NCBI GenBank assembly: GCA_037179515.1
Contig: JAXCGZ010001892.1
Span: forward strand, 50,001 to 114,000
Source of the DNA: Halocaridina rubra
Taxonomy: Eukaryota > Arthropoda > Malacostraca > Decapoda > Atyidae
Length of the DNA: 64,000 nucleotides
Reading direction: 5' to 3'
Part shown: one piece after another, positions 34,284-45,269 of the stretch
Position numbering within the stretch: the stretch's first letter is position 1
Layout: every line of letters begins with the position of its first letter
Made by a program: the position numbers and the translations under genes
The notes under the pieces: generated by a model
Seen by the model: only the letters and a program-made list of their open reading frames with translations
Told to the model about the DNA's origin: nothing
Database searches by the model: none

Positions 34284-34427
34284 TATCTATCAAACACATC
34301 TCATTTATGAGAGAATTATCAACCCAAGTATCTAGGAGAAAGCTACCCCGAGTCTTGTACACATAAAAGGTTCCTGCTGCTATAGTAATCACTGCTGCTG
34401 TTTCCGGTCTTTGTGGTTAAAAGAATT

Positions 34428-34710
34428 GTGTCAGATCTGCTGCGAAGCTGGAAGGAAGTAGGACTGGTTAGTCTCACTCAATAAAATGAATGAACAAGAT
34501 TTGCAGAGGAAAAAAAAAATCAAAAGACAAACAGAATTGGGTTGCGTCCAAGCTGGTGCATAGCTGAAGGAAGTAGGACTAAGTAGTTTCTAGTCCTAGA
34601 ATGAAAAAAGATATTTAAAGCAACACAAGGACTCGAACTGTTGATAGAAATGTGTCCAGTGTGGTGCATAGCTGAAGGACGTAGGACCAAGAAGTTTCTT
34701 GAATGGAAAG
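34428..34710. repeat. Three diverged copies of a repeat of about 55 bp
   Basis: Units near 34428, 34541 and 34650 share GCTGGTGCATAGCTGAAGGA and AGTAGGACTAAGTAGTTTCT with changes, about 110 bp apart. Confidence 0.6.
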
Positions 34711-35229
34711 GACTTTTAAAGTATAAAAGATGATTTATTGACCTATATAGGTGAATAAATTGTACAGATATATAGAAAGGAGAAAACTGGTCAATTTAGT
34801 AATATTCAGACTTAAAAAATGCAAACAACAGGTAGTAGACAAAGGTATGTTATTTCAAATTACATTACAAGCACATAATATGTTGTGTTTTCGTTAAGAC
34901 AAACCCTGACAAAATTATAGCCAAACACGAGGTAAACATAAATATAGGTACTCTGTGTCCCTGACAAGAGGTCAAAAGTCACACTGAATGTCGAAGAACA
35001 GTGAGATATTCTGTATTCAGGTGAGACATTTGCCCGAAGGGACAAACTTTCTTTCAGTGAAAAGAATTGACGCAATAACGAATTATCTCTGTATTTTCCT
35101 TGCAAAATACGTGTAAAATCATCTAATTCAACGGAAAATTAATTTTATTGCACAATAGTAATAGAAATAAATTATCAAAAGGAATAAGGACAGTAAATTT
35201 CATATATCAACAAAGACCTATACAAATTT

Positions 35230-35230
35230 G

Positions 35231-35276
<46 letters not shown>

Positions 35277-35346
35277 AGAACAATGACATGAATCCGTATG
35301 CTAAGCTGAATAGTAAAAGAGAGAGAGAGAGAGAGAAAGAGAGAGA
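35230..35346. repeat. Two (GA)n tracts
   Basis: 35230-35279 and 35318-35346. Confidence 0.97.
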
Positions 35347-35726
35347 TAATCGATGAGTGTTCTCTCTTAACCATTCACCTGGCTACTGATGAATATGAAC
35401 GCCGCGATGTTGGTCCAATCACAATAAGAAATTATTATTATTATTCAACAAAAGCTAATGAAGATTACTTTAGATTAAAAATGGCTCCTACTTTTGGTGC
35501 TTTTTAATTTGTTTTCTGATGTTAGAGAACACCATTGTATCTGTCCTACTCCAAGACAAATGGAATAAGTCTCAAAAAGTACATCCGGACCTAAAACTTG
35601 GAGTTAAAACCAAACATTATCCTTCCAGAGGGTAGCGATAAACAGAGACCCTATATTAACATGGGAAGAGTTGCAACTGAGAGTCTTATCTAATATTTGT
35701 TATGTATGTTTATGGCTACTGCAATT

Positions 35727-35918
35727 GTTCCGGTTTTACGTCACGGACTCCCTTTTCTACCAAGGGCTAGGACGGTTGCCTTCTTGGGGACTTGTTTTGG
35801 CAGATGTAATCGTTACCCTGAGTGCATGCCCTTGCTAACCTCAGACCGTGACAGGACGCGAACCCTCGACCTGACGCCTCAGAGTCGCGGATGCTACCGC
35901 TTGAGCCACGGTGACTAC
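35727..35918 (-). mobile_element. tRNA-derived SINE (family A), copy 2, with 17-bp TSD
   Basis: Full-length copy read on the minus strand: head GTAGTCACCGTGGCTCAAGC (A-box-like TGGCTCAAGCGG), B-box-like GGGTTCGCGTCC, then TTAGCAAGGGCATGCACTC, ending in CGTAAAACCGGAAC. Flanked by the exact duplication TTATGGCTACTGCAATT at 35710-35726 and 35919-35935. Confidence 0.95.
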
Positions 35919-36185
35919 TTATGGCTACTGCAATTAATATTATGAAATTCATCACTTCTATTTCGTTTTGAAGTCAAATTTAACGAAATCTCTAAGAAAT
36001 AACTTAAGTTACGGAGCTATACGGGAATTTTTAGATATTTTTCTTGAAGTGAGGGACTAGTCTTTGCCTCTCATAAATGCATTTTCTTGTTTCTTGCCCT
36101 GGACTAGAGGACTAGAATACCGCATCAATACCCTCCTGGGTGTCGTAAAAGTCGACTAAATGGAGTGGGGGGGGAAAGCACGATC

Positions 36186-36377
36186 GTTCCGGTTTTACGT
36201 CACGGACTCCCTTTTCTACCAAGGGCTAAGGACGGTTGCCTTCTTTCGAAGGACTAGTTTTGGCAGATGTAATCCTTACCCTGAGCGCATGCCCTTGCTA
36301 CCTCAGACCGCGACGGGGCGCGAACCCTCGACCTGACGCCTCAGAGTCGCGAACGCTACCGCTTGAGCCACGGTGAC
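36186..36377 (-). mobile_element. tRNA-derived SINE (family A), copy 3
   Basis: Full-length, minus orientation, from the ACCGGAAC end at 36186 to GTCACCGTGGC at 36377. An imperfect GGAAAGCAC / GGAAAAAGCAC pair flanks it and may be the target duplication. Confidence 0.92.
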
Positions 36378-36621
36378 GGAAAAAGCACCCCATTTATATT
36401 TTTTCTCCTGCAGTCAAGGATTTGCTTTGACTAGGCCAATTTCCCTTATAAGAGAATATGGCCCTTGTACATGGATAGATTGACCTCACTATAAACTAGA
36501 CATTGCCAGTGAACTTTAAACGAATAAATATGCAAGACAAAATGACCCAGTTCGATTCTCACCATGTTACTTTCATATTGACACAAGGGAATGCGTTTCT
36601 CATGGCTTCATGTTACGCAAC

Positions 36622-36819
36622 TTCCGGTTTTACGTCACGGACTCCCTTTTCTACCAAGGGCTAGGACGGTTGTTTTCTTGCGAAGGACTTGTTTTGGCAG
36701 CTGTAATCGTTACCCTGAGTGCATGCCCTTGCTAAACTCAGATCGTGACGGGGCGCAAACCCTCGACCTCACGCCTCAGAGTCGCGGACGCTACCGCTAG
36801 AGCCACGGTGACTACCATT
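36622..36819 (-). mobile_element. tRNA-derived SINE (family A), copy 4, with 15-bp TSD
   Basis: Full-length, minus orientation. Exact duplication TTCATGTTACGCAAC at 36607-36621 and 36820-36834, so a retroposed insertion. Confidence 0.95.
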
Positions 36820-37333
36820 TTCATGTTACGCAACGATTATAAATTTCTGTTATGGTATGACACTTTATATGTTGTGTGATTATTTCCAGACGTTTATACA
36901 TGAAATGCAATACTCATACTCCAATAATCATATGAAGTAAATATGAAACATAACTGTTCCTGTCCATAATTCGAAGCTATTTAGGCAATAGTTTAAAAAA
37001 TCTGTGTCATGGATATTCTCACTAAATTACTAACAAACAAAGTATATTCATCAAGATGTAGATATTATGAGTTTCACAATCTAAATAACAGTTCTGAAAT
37101 CCCGAAGTCATGGTATTTCACCTGATTAAAACAAGACAAGAAACGTCAATAACTACCTATTAAATTTTATTAGTTTAACAATCCGTAATCAAGTTCCCAG
37201 GCAAAGAATTAGACACTGGAATCTATATTACTTTTCGTAATAATTTTCTCGCGTTCAGGTCAATTTGAGACATCATTTATATGCTTGTATGAAAATAAAA
37301 AAATAAAAATTTTCATACACGCATATAACTGAT

Positions 37334-37513
37334 GTCTCAAGTGTCCGCGACTTTGAGACGTCAGGTCGAGGGTTCGAGCCCCGTCACGGTCTGAGGTTAG
37401 CAAGGGCATGCACTCAGGGTAACGATTACATATGCCAAAAAAGTCCTTCGCATGAAGGCAACCGTCCGAGCCCTTGGTAGAAAAGGGAGTCCGTGACATT
37501 AAACCGGAACAAA
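37334..37513 (+). mobile_element. tRNA-derived SINE (family A), copy 5
   Basis: Plus orientation; the head is slightly truncated (starts near GTGTCCGCGACTTTGAGACG) and it ends AAACCGGAACAAAAATG. Confidence 0.92.
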
Positions 37514-37682
37514 AATGAAAATAAATAACACTATTTACATCAAAGTCTATTACAGACGATTGTAAGGCAGAGACCCAACTTGCTGATTGCCTAAAAACCG
37601 ACGAATATTTACAAAACTTTATATGACCGCACGAGCGAGGTAGTTTGAAAGCTCGATTCGGGAAGTGACAAAACCTTTTTCG

Positions 37683-37785
37683 AGCCCATCGCGGGGCATT
37701 AGGAAGGGCATCTAACATTAATTTCCCAGCTTCAATCTGTATGTGTTCAACCCCATTTGAATAAGGAATAATAGACTTAAAATAG
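37683..37785 (+). repeat. Dispersed repeat family D, fragment 1
   Basis: GGAAGGGCATCTAACATTAA, TTTCCCAGCTTCAATCTGT and CCCCATTTGAATAAGGA recur, diverged, at about 38999-39070, 47273-47360 and 51004-51085. Confidence 0.6.
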
Positions 37786-37860
37786 AAAAAAATTGCCGCA
37801 TGCGAGGAAGAGGGACAATATTTCAGCTTCAATTTTCAGCCGCCTCAAAAGTTAAGTTGT

Positions 37861-38036
37861 TGTTCTGGTTTTACGTCACGGACTCCCTTTTCTACCGAGG
37901 GCTAGGACGGTTGCCTTCATGCGAAGGACTTGTTTTGGCAGATGTAATCCTTACCTTGAGTGCATACCCTTGCTAACCTTAGGCCGTGACGGGGTGCGAA
38001 CCCTCGACCTGACGCCTCAGAGTCGCTGACGCTACA
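37861..38036 (-). mobile_element. tRNA-derived SINE (family A), copy 6, head truncated
   Basis: Minus orientation; begins GGTTTTACGTCACGGACTCC on the plus strand and breaks off after GTCGCTGACGCTAC, so the first 20 or so bases of the tRNA-like head are missing. Confidence 0.9.
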
Positions 38037-38160
38037 GGAGTTAAGATTATCACCAAATCACACTAACATTAAAGGAAGACACAAAAGCAATGTCAAATAA
38101 TTCTAGCCTCCAGCAACTCAGTCGCTTTACTGAGAACAGGCAAGGAAATGCAAGGCCAGA

Positions 38161-38298
38161 GGTTGGGGCAAGTAATTAACACGTGTTTGAGGGAAGTATT
38201 AACACGTGGTTGGGACAAGTATTAATACGTGGTTGGTATAGCTATTAACACGTGGTTGGGACAAGTATGAACACGGGTGGCTCCGTGGGGACAAGAAT
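38161..38298. repeat. 23-bp-period tandem repeat with CACGTG motifs
   Basis: Five units of about 23 bp (TATTAACACGTGGTTGGGAC). The hexamer falls at 38180, 38203, 38226 (TACGTG), 38249 and 38272 (CACGGG), exactly 23 bp apart. Three of the five are perfect E-boxes. Confidence 0.85.
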
Positions 38299-38403
38299 TA
38301 ACAAGACCTGTAACATAGTTCCAAAAATAACTTTGTTCATAGTACGACATTTACCTCAAAATGAACATTGCATTGTTTCATTTCTGATATCAGAATGCAC
38401 TTT

Positions 38404-38460
38404 CAGTCTTAATAATAAAAATAATAATAATAATATAATTATTATTATTATTATTATTTT
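38404..38460. repeat. (AAT)n/(ATT)n self-complementary microsatellite
   Basis: AAT repeats followed at once by ATT repeats. Confidence 0.9.
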
Positions 38461-38754
38461 TGGATCCCTCCAAATGGCCACTGATAAAAATAGTCCCTCA
38501 GCCTCTAGCAGAGATAATGTGTTTGCATCCAATCATCCATTTAAATTCTTAATATGAGTATTACATAGCAACCTAACCTGCCCTGACCTCATATAATGAC
38601 CAGGTAAAGTGTCTCCTTTTTTCTCATGGAAGAGATCGGCTTCACTATATGCTTTTTGTCTGTAGACGTTGCAGTCATTTCCAAACCAATTATAACAAAG
38701 TAATAAATAAAAGAATTAAATACACACGTGTGTATATATGCGTTTGTGTATGCA

Positions 38755-38869
38755 TGTAATCGTTACCCTGAGTGCATGACCTTGCTAACCTCAGACCGTG
38801 ACGGGGCGCGAACCCTCGCCCCGACGCCTCAAAGTCGCGGACGCTACCGCTTGGGCTACGGTGACTACA
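38755..38869 (-). mobile_element. tRNA-derived SINE (family A), copy 7, head part only
   Basis: Only the tRNA-like head and middle are present (ATGTAATCGTTACCCTGAGT through ACGGTGACTAC); the 3' part is missing. Confidence 0.9.
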
Positions 38870-38920
38870 GATGTTGATTATCTATATCTGGCAATTATAC
38901 TTCATCGTAGTTTGGGGGTC

Positions 38921-39072
38921 TCAGTCATTCAACGGTAGAGCGCGCGAGTTGGCAAGTGAGGAAAAACCTGACTGAAGAGGATTTGATCCCCTCGTGAGAC
39001 GTTAGGACATCCAGCCTTATACGCTCAAACCTGTCTCTGTCCGCTCCCATTCGAAAGGGGGCTAACAATAAC
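38921..39072 (+). mobile_element. Second tRNA-like SINE, joined to a family D tail
   Basis: GGTCTCAGTCATTCAACGGTAGAGCGC looks like a tRNA D-arm/A-box region, and GAGGATTTGATCCCCTC like a B-box stem. It is followed by a family D-like tail (GACATCCAGCC ... CTGTCTCTGTCCGCTCCCATTCG). This suggests that family D tails elsewhere are 3' parts of the same SINE. Confidence 0.55.
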
Positions 39073-39293
39073 AGATAAACTTGTAGATAAAGATACTTTT
39101 ATCATATTTTTCCCATTTACGGTAGCTCTTCTTCAACAGGAGGAAGATTGGATGGCAATTATTTTTCCATTATTGTTGATGTAAAAATAATAACAGGTTG
39201 GTTATTTTTTCCTTCTTATTGGCCTTATCTGTTTCCCTTTCATGCCATTTCCTCTTTAACTGGACTATCACTGGTGATGACATTTACTTTATC

Positions 39294-39500
39294 TATTTAC
39301 CTGTCAAGTTATATATTTATCTATCTACCTGTCGATCTATCTATTTATCTACCTGTCGATCAATCTATCTAGCTGTCGATCGATCTATCTATCAATCTAC
39401 CTGTCGATCTATCCATCTATCTATCTATCTATCTACCACCCATATAGCTATCTATCTGTCGATCTATCTATCTACATGTCGACATATCTATCTATATACA
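39294..39500. repeat. Tetranucleotide repeat (CTAT/CTGTCGAT) region
   Basis: Interrupted CTAT repeats with ACCTGTCGATCT variants. It keeps two plus frames open but shows no coding features. Confidence 0.9.
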
Positions 39501-41320
39501 TAGGCTATAAAATCCCTTATAAAACAGGTGGTCGAAAAAATACAAAGGGTGGCTTCAGGGTCCCTCGCTCCGCCACATATAGTCAACTTTTACAACATGT
39601 AAAAAGTATTATTAGCCCATACACCTCAGGGGGGGAACTAGGAATCTGCATAGTGAGAAATGATGAACTATGGGAGGTAGAACACATTCATAAATACAAC
39701 TATGTGCTCATAATTTTCTTACAAACTTTACTAGCTGAATTCACCAAAAACTCGTATTTTTATACTAGAAATAATAAATAAATAAATAAATAAATAAATA
39801 AACAACAGATACATTAACCTATATTGCGTTCTAAAATGACCAAAATGCTGTACCACTTTCGATAAAATTTCACACAGTTTACCAATGAATCTGCCAATAT
39901 GTAATACAGAGATTGTGAAGTTATGTCAGACGAGGTTCTTTCACACGAGAAATTCACTTCGAAAAGAAAATGAAATAATGCAATAGAGAAAATTAGTTTA
40001 AATACACTGTACCACCAAAAAGTTTTGTGTACACACACACACAACATATATTCCCAAAAGACATACAGATGTTGTTACGTAAACTGAGGTTATTCTAACT
40101 TACGAACAAACAATTGTGAGAAGATATTAAATTTTGCATATACACTTAGATAATAAATATATTTATACAATCAAAATACATTCTATATTGTCGCTTTCAA
40201 AAAAAAAAAAATCTTAACACACGAATAATTCACATATTTTTCAGACAATTGAAAGTAATTACGATAACAAAAAATTCCACCACAATATTAAAAACATCAC
40301 GTCCTTATTTCGCAAAACTCTAGCAAAATAAGCGAATAGATTTGATAAGAAACGAATTTCACAATACACACACACAATACTACGACCGAATAATGAAAGG
40401 AAGTCTATTCCTGACAATAGCCAAAACCCTTTTGAATAATCAGATAACAAGATGTCTTGAATCTGGAGCCTTCAAGGAAATACGGTGCGATAGCTAGTCT
40501 TTCGGGACGAAAAATATTTTTTTCAATTAGAAACTATCAAACATTCATTTTGGGTAACCAGTTCAGGGTTTCATGCACTTCATTTGGGTGAAAATAGAAT
40601 GTTAAAACACTTTAATATTACCCTAACCTAACAATGATGTATGTGGCGGACTATGTCTATTCCAGATTTCCTTCTAACTCAATCAGCCATATCTTGTAAA
40701 CAAGAGCTGTAAAAGACATAAGTCTGTTGATTTTTATCAATTTGTATTTATTTATGTCTGGTTGTATGGTTGCAAGTGTGAAATAAACTTAGAATCCCTT
40801 TCCCAATACTGTATAAAATTTTTTATATGTGTATAATTCTTGCTTAACTAATGATAATCATGGTGAAAAGTACTAATGATGACGATGATTATCATTGTTG
40901 TTGGTATTATTATCATTAACGACATATGTCACTATCGTTACTGTAATATTAACCATTTATTATCCTCTTCTGATTCATATACATACTCAGCTTCTGTTTA
41001 CCTCTCTATCATATGACTTATTTATTTGTATACATACAGCAATACCACTCTTGCTTGATTTTGTTGATATTACATCATCAGATTTTCTATTTCTGTATTA
41101 CTTGAAGTTCTGTGTGAAAACCAGAATTAAAATCTATTCTATTCGATTTGATGTATTTTAAGGTAACTTCTTTTACGTAGGCGCCAACTGATTTATGGAA
41201 GACTGGCGCCAAGTGGAAATAAAAGTAAACTGACTTTGGCACTCAAAGGAAATGGAGCAGAGAAGAAACATAATGATCTAATCCTTCCTTAGCCCAGAAG
41301 GTGGATGGGAAGAATGTAAT

Positions 41321-41460
41321 AATAATAATAATAATAATAATATGATGATGATGATGATGATAAAATGAAGAAGAAGAAGAAGAAGAAGAAGGCGTATAAA
41401 GTCGACAACGGAAAACATCAAATTTATTAAAGAAGAAGAAAAAGAAGAAGAAGAAGAAGA
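41321..41460. repeat. (AAT)n(GAT)n(GAA)n trinucleotide repeats
   Basis: Runs of AAT, GAT, then GAA, with a second GAA run at 41430-41460. Confidence 0.93.
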
Positions 41461-41509
41461 TACAAAGACAGCTATATGTTAAGTCTTCCTTAAGTTACGG
41501 TTCTTTTTC

Positions 41510-41700
41510 TATGCCTACATCAACACTGACTATTCTTAGATATTCATTACACATCTCTTATTATCCCTTCACATCTGACAAGTTACAGCCCTCCCCATCT
41601 CTGTTTCTCTTCATTTTATATATTCTTCGAGCCCAGGTCCGATGAGGGCTGTTTTATTTTATTGTTTCTTTGGCTCGTCCTGGTGTCACAATCATAAAAA
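41510..41700 (+). repeat. Dispersed repeat family B, copy 5 (most complete)
   Basis: Contains TATGCCTACATCAACACTGA, the CTTCACATCTGACAAGT core, TTCGAGCCCAGGTCCGATGA, and the GGCTCGTCCTGGTGTCACAATCAT end followed by AAAAAACAAACAAAC. Confidence 0.8.
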
Positions 41701-41884
41701 ACAAACAAACAACAACTATATATTACAAACAGAAGACATAAAATAACTGAGAGAAAGGTATAAATCTTATCAAAGATGAAAGCCAATAATAAAATTAATT
41801 ACGCAACATATAAATAATGACTTAATCAGTGGCAACTGAGATCGCTAAAAATTTCAGCCACACCAAAGCGACTCAGTTCATACA

Positions 41885-41995
41885 TCTGACAAGTCACAAT
41901 ACTCCCCATCTGTTTCTCTCTATGTTTTCTTCGTGTCCAGGCCCGACGAAGGTAATTTTTTTTTTTTTTGACCGTCCAGGGGCCAATCATAAAAG
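41885..41995 (+). repeat. Dispersed repeat family B, copy 6, shortened
   Basis: CATCTGACAAGTCACAATAC, TCCAGGCCCGACGAAGG, a T-run and GGGGCCAATCATAAAAG. Confidence 0.75.
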
Positions 41996-42069
41996 AAAAA
42001 AACCGCTGCAACCTAGAATCATGACAGAACAGAAAAGATAAGTTATCCACTTATCTATCTATATATACA

Positions 42070-42362
42070 TGGCCCCATTCCCCCTTGTATGGGGGATGGC
42101 CGAGCTAAGAAACACAAATTCACCACGATCCACACATACCTCAACAACTCCTCTTAGCTCCTTGGGGATAAATGGTTGCCATATTTCCCCTCCTACCACC
42201 CTGCTTGGGTCACCCATAAGGTAAGCGGTCAAGAACATTCAACAGTGAGTCCCGACAGCCGCAGCTGGCTTACCCATACCACTTCATCACATAGTAACTC
42301 CCCTAACACCCGTCCATCACAGATCACTGAGCTCACAGGAGCGTGAAATCCCTTTGGCCCGC
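42070..42362 (-). repeat. LINE 3' end related to 13016-13310
   Basis: Shares with the GPAT intron 7 LINE: GGGGATAAATGGTTGCC, CACCCTGCTTGGGTCACCCA, GCCGCAGCTGGCTTACCC and AATCCCTTTGGCCCG. Only the 3' end is present. Confidence 0.75.
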
Positions 42363-43439
42363 CAAAGCGATAAGTTCAAAAATTTAAAGAAAAAAATTTG
42401 CTCTATTACAAAATCTGAAATTTTGCTCTATTACAAAATCTGAAAATTATATAGGAAATCCTGATTGTAATATTGAAATTTCTGGTGTGTAACTTACGAA
42501 TTTAATTATCATTACTATTATTATTCATCTGTTATTTTTGTTACTACTACTATTACACAGAGATTATATAAAGTTAATAGATCTAGGGAAGGATTATGGA
42601 CCTTGAATAAATTCGAAACGTTTTCTATAATCACGTGCGATGCCAAGTAAACACACGTTTTATCAAACGTGTAAATATGAAACATACATCTTGCCCCAGG
42701 CCAGAGCTCAAACCTACAAGACATCGGACAATCCATCAGTATTCTTAGGCGGAATGGGACTATTTGGCGCCGTTGTTTAGGCGCCTTTATTAACACTAAC
42801 CTTACCTAGGTTAGGTTAGTGTCAATTGACCAATTTTTTATTAAGTACAGGTGCCAATCACGGCGACAAAATGTGCCCAACCTACCCTAAGGCTCTACTG
42901 ATTATGCCAAAGAAGGTCCGAAAGAAGCAGGTCAGCTTTTTGCTAAGGGATGGAATTAGGAAAGAAATATACAATGATGCATGTTAATTTCAGTTCAAAT
43001 TGTAAACCTCACGTGCGGATAATATTGGCATTAAATTCAAATGTTGTTCTCAGGGTATTTTATGACTGCTTGGGACACACCTACTCAATGAAGCTCTGTC
43101 AAACTCAAGATCTGCTGAGAAAAGACTGTTTTCGAATTCAGTTAAACAAATAAACTATACTGGTATAGAACTTGACAATATATGACGATATATTGTCAAG
43201 AATTTATAAGATAAATATAAGGCTAATTTAATTCTTTATTTACAGAAGAGATGTTATTGTTATTAACAAGACGTAGGGTAAAAATATTCGTCTTCGTTGA
43301 TATCTGCCAAGTATTATGACAATAAATGAAAAGTTTATCCCTAAAACCACAGATTCATTTAGACATAAACGGTACCCTTGTGTCAGGAAGCTTGTGTACC
43401 CAAGATGTACAATACTGGAACAACAGCTTTCTATGTACA

Positions 43440-44222
43440 AAATCCAAATATTATGTCAGTATAAAAAAAAAAATCAGGAGTATAGTAATGAGAATGGACA
43501 AGAGTGCAAGAAAGACCAGGTTTGTTATTCAATTGCAGGAAAGATACTTCTAGAATCTGAACACGGAAGAGATCTAGAGATTTAGTAATGGCAGATTTGT
43601 CTCCGGATATGCATATAATTGGTAAGAGAGTAAAGGCAACATATGGTTTTTAGCAAACATACGGGTGGCCTTAAGGCCAACGTAATGACTCAGAAAGCAT
43701 ATGTTCCGAACTGTTTACTTGAATTATATGATACCAAAGATTGAATATATAGCGGCCTTATGGTACTCACACTTAAAATCACAGAAATACGTTGAAGAAA
43801 GGTCAAAAACATGTTACGAAGCTGGTGACAGAAACAGGTATTCAAAGTTATGAGGAAAGGTTGAGTGAGTTAGACTTATCATCACTCGAAGCAGGAAGCA
43901 AGAGAAAGGGATAAGGCCACGGTTTTTATATTCATTCATGGTTTTCACAGGGTGGACTGGGAAAGATATTTTGATATGGGTGGTTCTAAAACTAGAGGTC
44001 ATAATTCAAAGATTTGTAAGAATTTTTGTTTTCCATGATGCAAAGTACTTTTTTAGTGCAATAGTTGATAATTGGAATTCGCTAAGTGAAGAAACGGTAA
44101 ATGCGAAATGCATTTATAGCCTCAAGAATAGATGTGATAATGCGTTAGTAACAAATGAAACCGACTTGGAGACGGGGAGTCACAGGCCTAGGGCTCTTTC
44201 CCGTTAGCACAATTAGGTAAAT
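43440..44222 (+). pseudogene. CR1/Jockey-like LINE 3' part, copy ii, degraded
   Basis: Plus strand, frames broken. MRMDKSARKTRFVIQL corresponds to VMRMGTSARRPKLNYSV of the 60.3-kb copy; later AIVDNWNSLSEETVNAKCIY and the 3' end GGAGACGGGGAGTCACAGGC ... TAGCACAATTAGGTAAATAC. Confidence 0.8.
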
Positions 44223-44829
44223 ACACACGCGAGGTTCGTGACGGATCTTCTTTTTCACAACTTTTGTGTGTAATCATTGATACTACCGAGTTGGAGAGTA
44301 TCACCTACCTAACGAGGAAGGCAAAAACTATCTCCTTTCCAATGTACATGTGGTACTGGAAAAACAAAATCTCGACGAGGAATACCCTAATGAGTCGAAT
44401 CCTGAACTTTTTAAGCGGAAAAAATTATATTCAACTAAACAAATATTTTATAAGTTTAGTTGAGATAAGATATGTCCCTTCCAATTATATATAAAATTAC
44501 AAATTAAAAACTAAAAAATACACAAATATTACAAAACAAAGCAAATTAAGTATAATAATAATAAATATTCCCAGCGATCGTAAAAATTCAAAATTCTAGA
44601 CTAGGGAAGAATCTCTCCTTATTTTATACATTAAAGACTGAAATCACTACCTTCCTTATAATATTAATAAATTATAAAAACCTTATCTGCTTTCAAGAAC
44701 TACCGATGTAAATTTTTTTTTTGTCAAGAACATAGAAATTTTTATTTGATACATATGCGCAAATAGGCCTCAACACATACATAGCCAACACTGAAACGCA
44801 GGATCAATTTTAATAGTTGGTAAATGACT

Positions 44830-44995
44830 TTTTTTTTTTAAGGATGGGATAGGATAGGATGGGGAAAAAGGGGAGGGAATTAAGGATATAAGGGAATTGG
44901 AGGGAAAAGCACGAAAATTATATAAAGTAAGAGAGAAAAAAGAGAGGGGCAGACCCTCGTGCTAAGTTTTGATTTAGAATTCGAACTATCTTCAT
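44830..44995 (+). repeat. Dispersed repeat family C, copy 2
   Basis: GGATGGGATAGGATAGGATG ... AGGGAATTAAGGATATAAGG ... GTGCTAAGTTTTGATTTAGA; see 31985. Confidence 0.8.
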
Positions 44996-45018
44996 AAATG
45001 ACGTAGAATTGCTTGTTG

Positions 45019-45212
45019 TTCCGGTTTTACGTCATGGACTCCCTTTTCTACCAAGGGCTAGGACGGTTGCCTTCTTGCGAAGGACTTGATTTGGCAGTTG
45101 TACTCGTTACCCTGAGTGCATGCCCTTGCTAACCTCAGACCGTGACGGGGCGCAAACCCCTCGACCTGACGCCTCAGAGTCGCGGACGCTACCGCTTGAG
45201 CCACGGTGACCA
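45019..45212 (-). mobile_element. tRNA-derived SINE (family A), copy 8
   Basis: Full-length, minus orientation. Its head is followed directly by (AAT)n at 45215-45261. Confidence 0.93.
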
Positions 45213-45213
45213 C

Positions 45214-45214
<1 letters not shown>

Positions 45215-45261
<47 letters not shown>
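45215..45261. repeat. (AAT)n microsatellite
   Basis: About 47 bp of AAT adjoining a SINE head. Confidence 0.95.
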
Positions 45262-45262
<1 letters not shown>

Positions 45263-45269
45263 GCAAAAA

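Noticed and set aside
35727..35918. Functional tRNA gene at SINE heads
   Set aside because: A- and B-box-like segments are present but the cloverleaf cannot be drawn with a proper acceptor stem, and the sequence recurs 12 times with target duplications.
39198..39503. Protein-coding frame rich in IYLS
   Set aside because: It is the translation of a tetranucleotide repeat.
42793..42822. Telomeric TTAGG repeat
   Set aside because: Only about two TTAGG units (GGTTAGGTTAG) inside a short palindrome; not an array.
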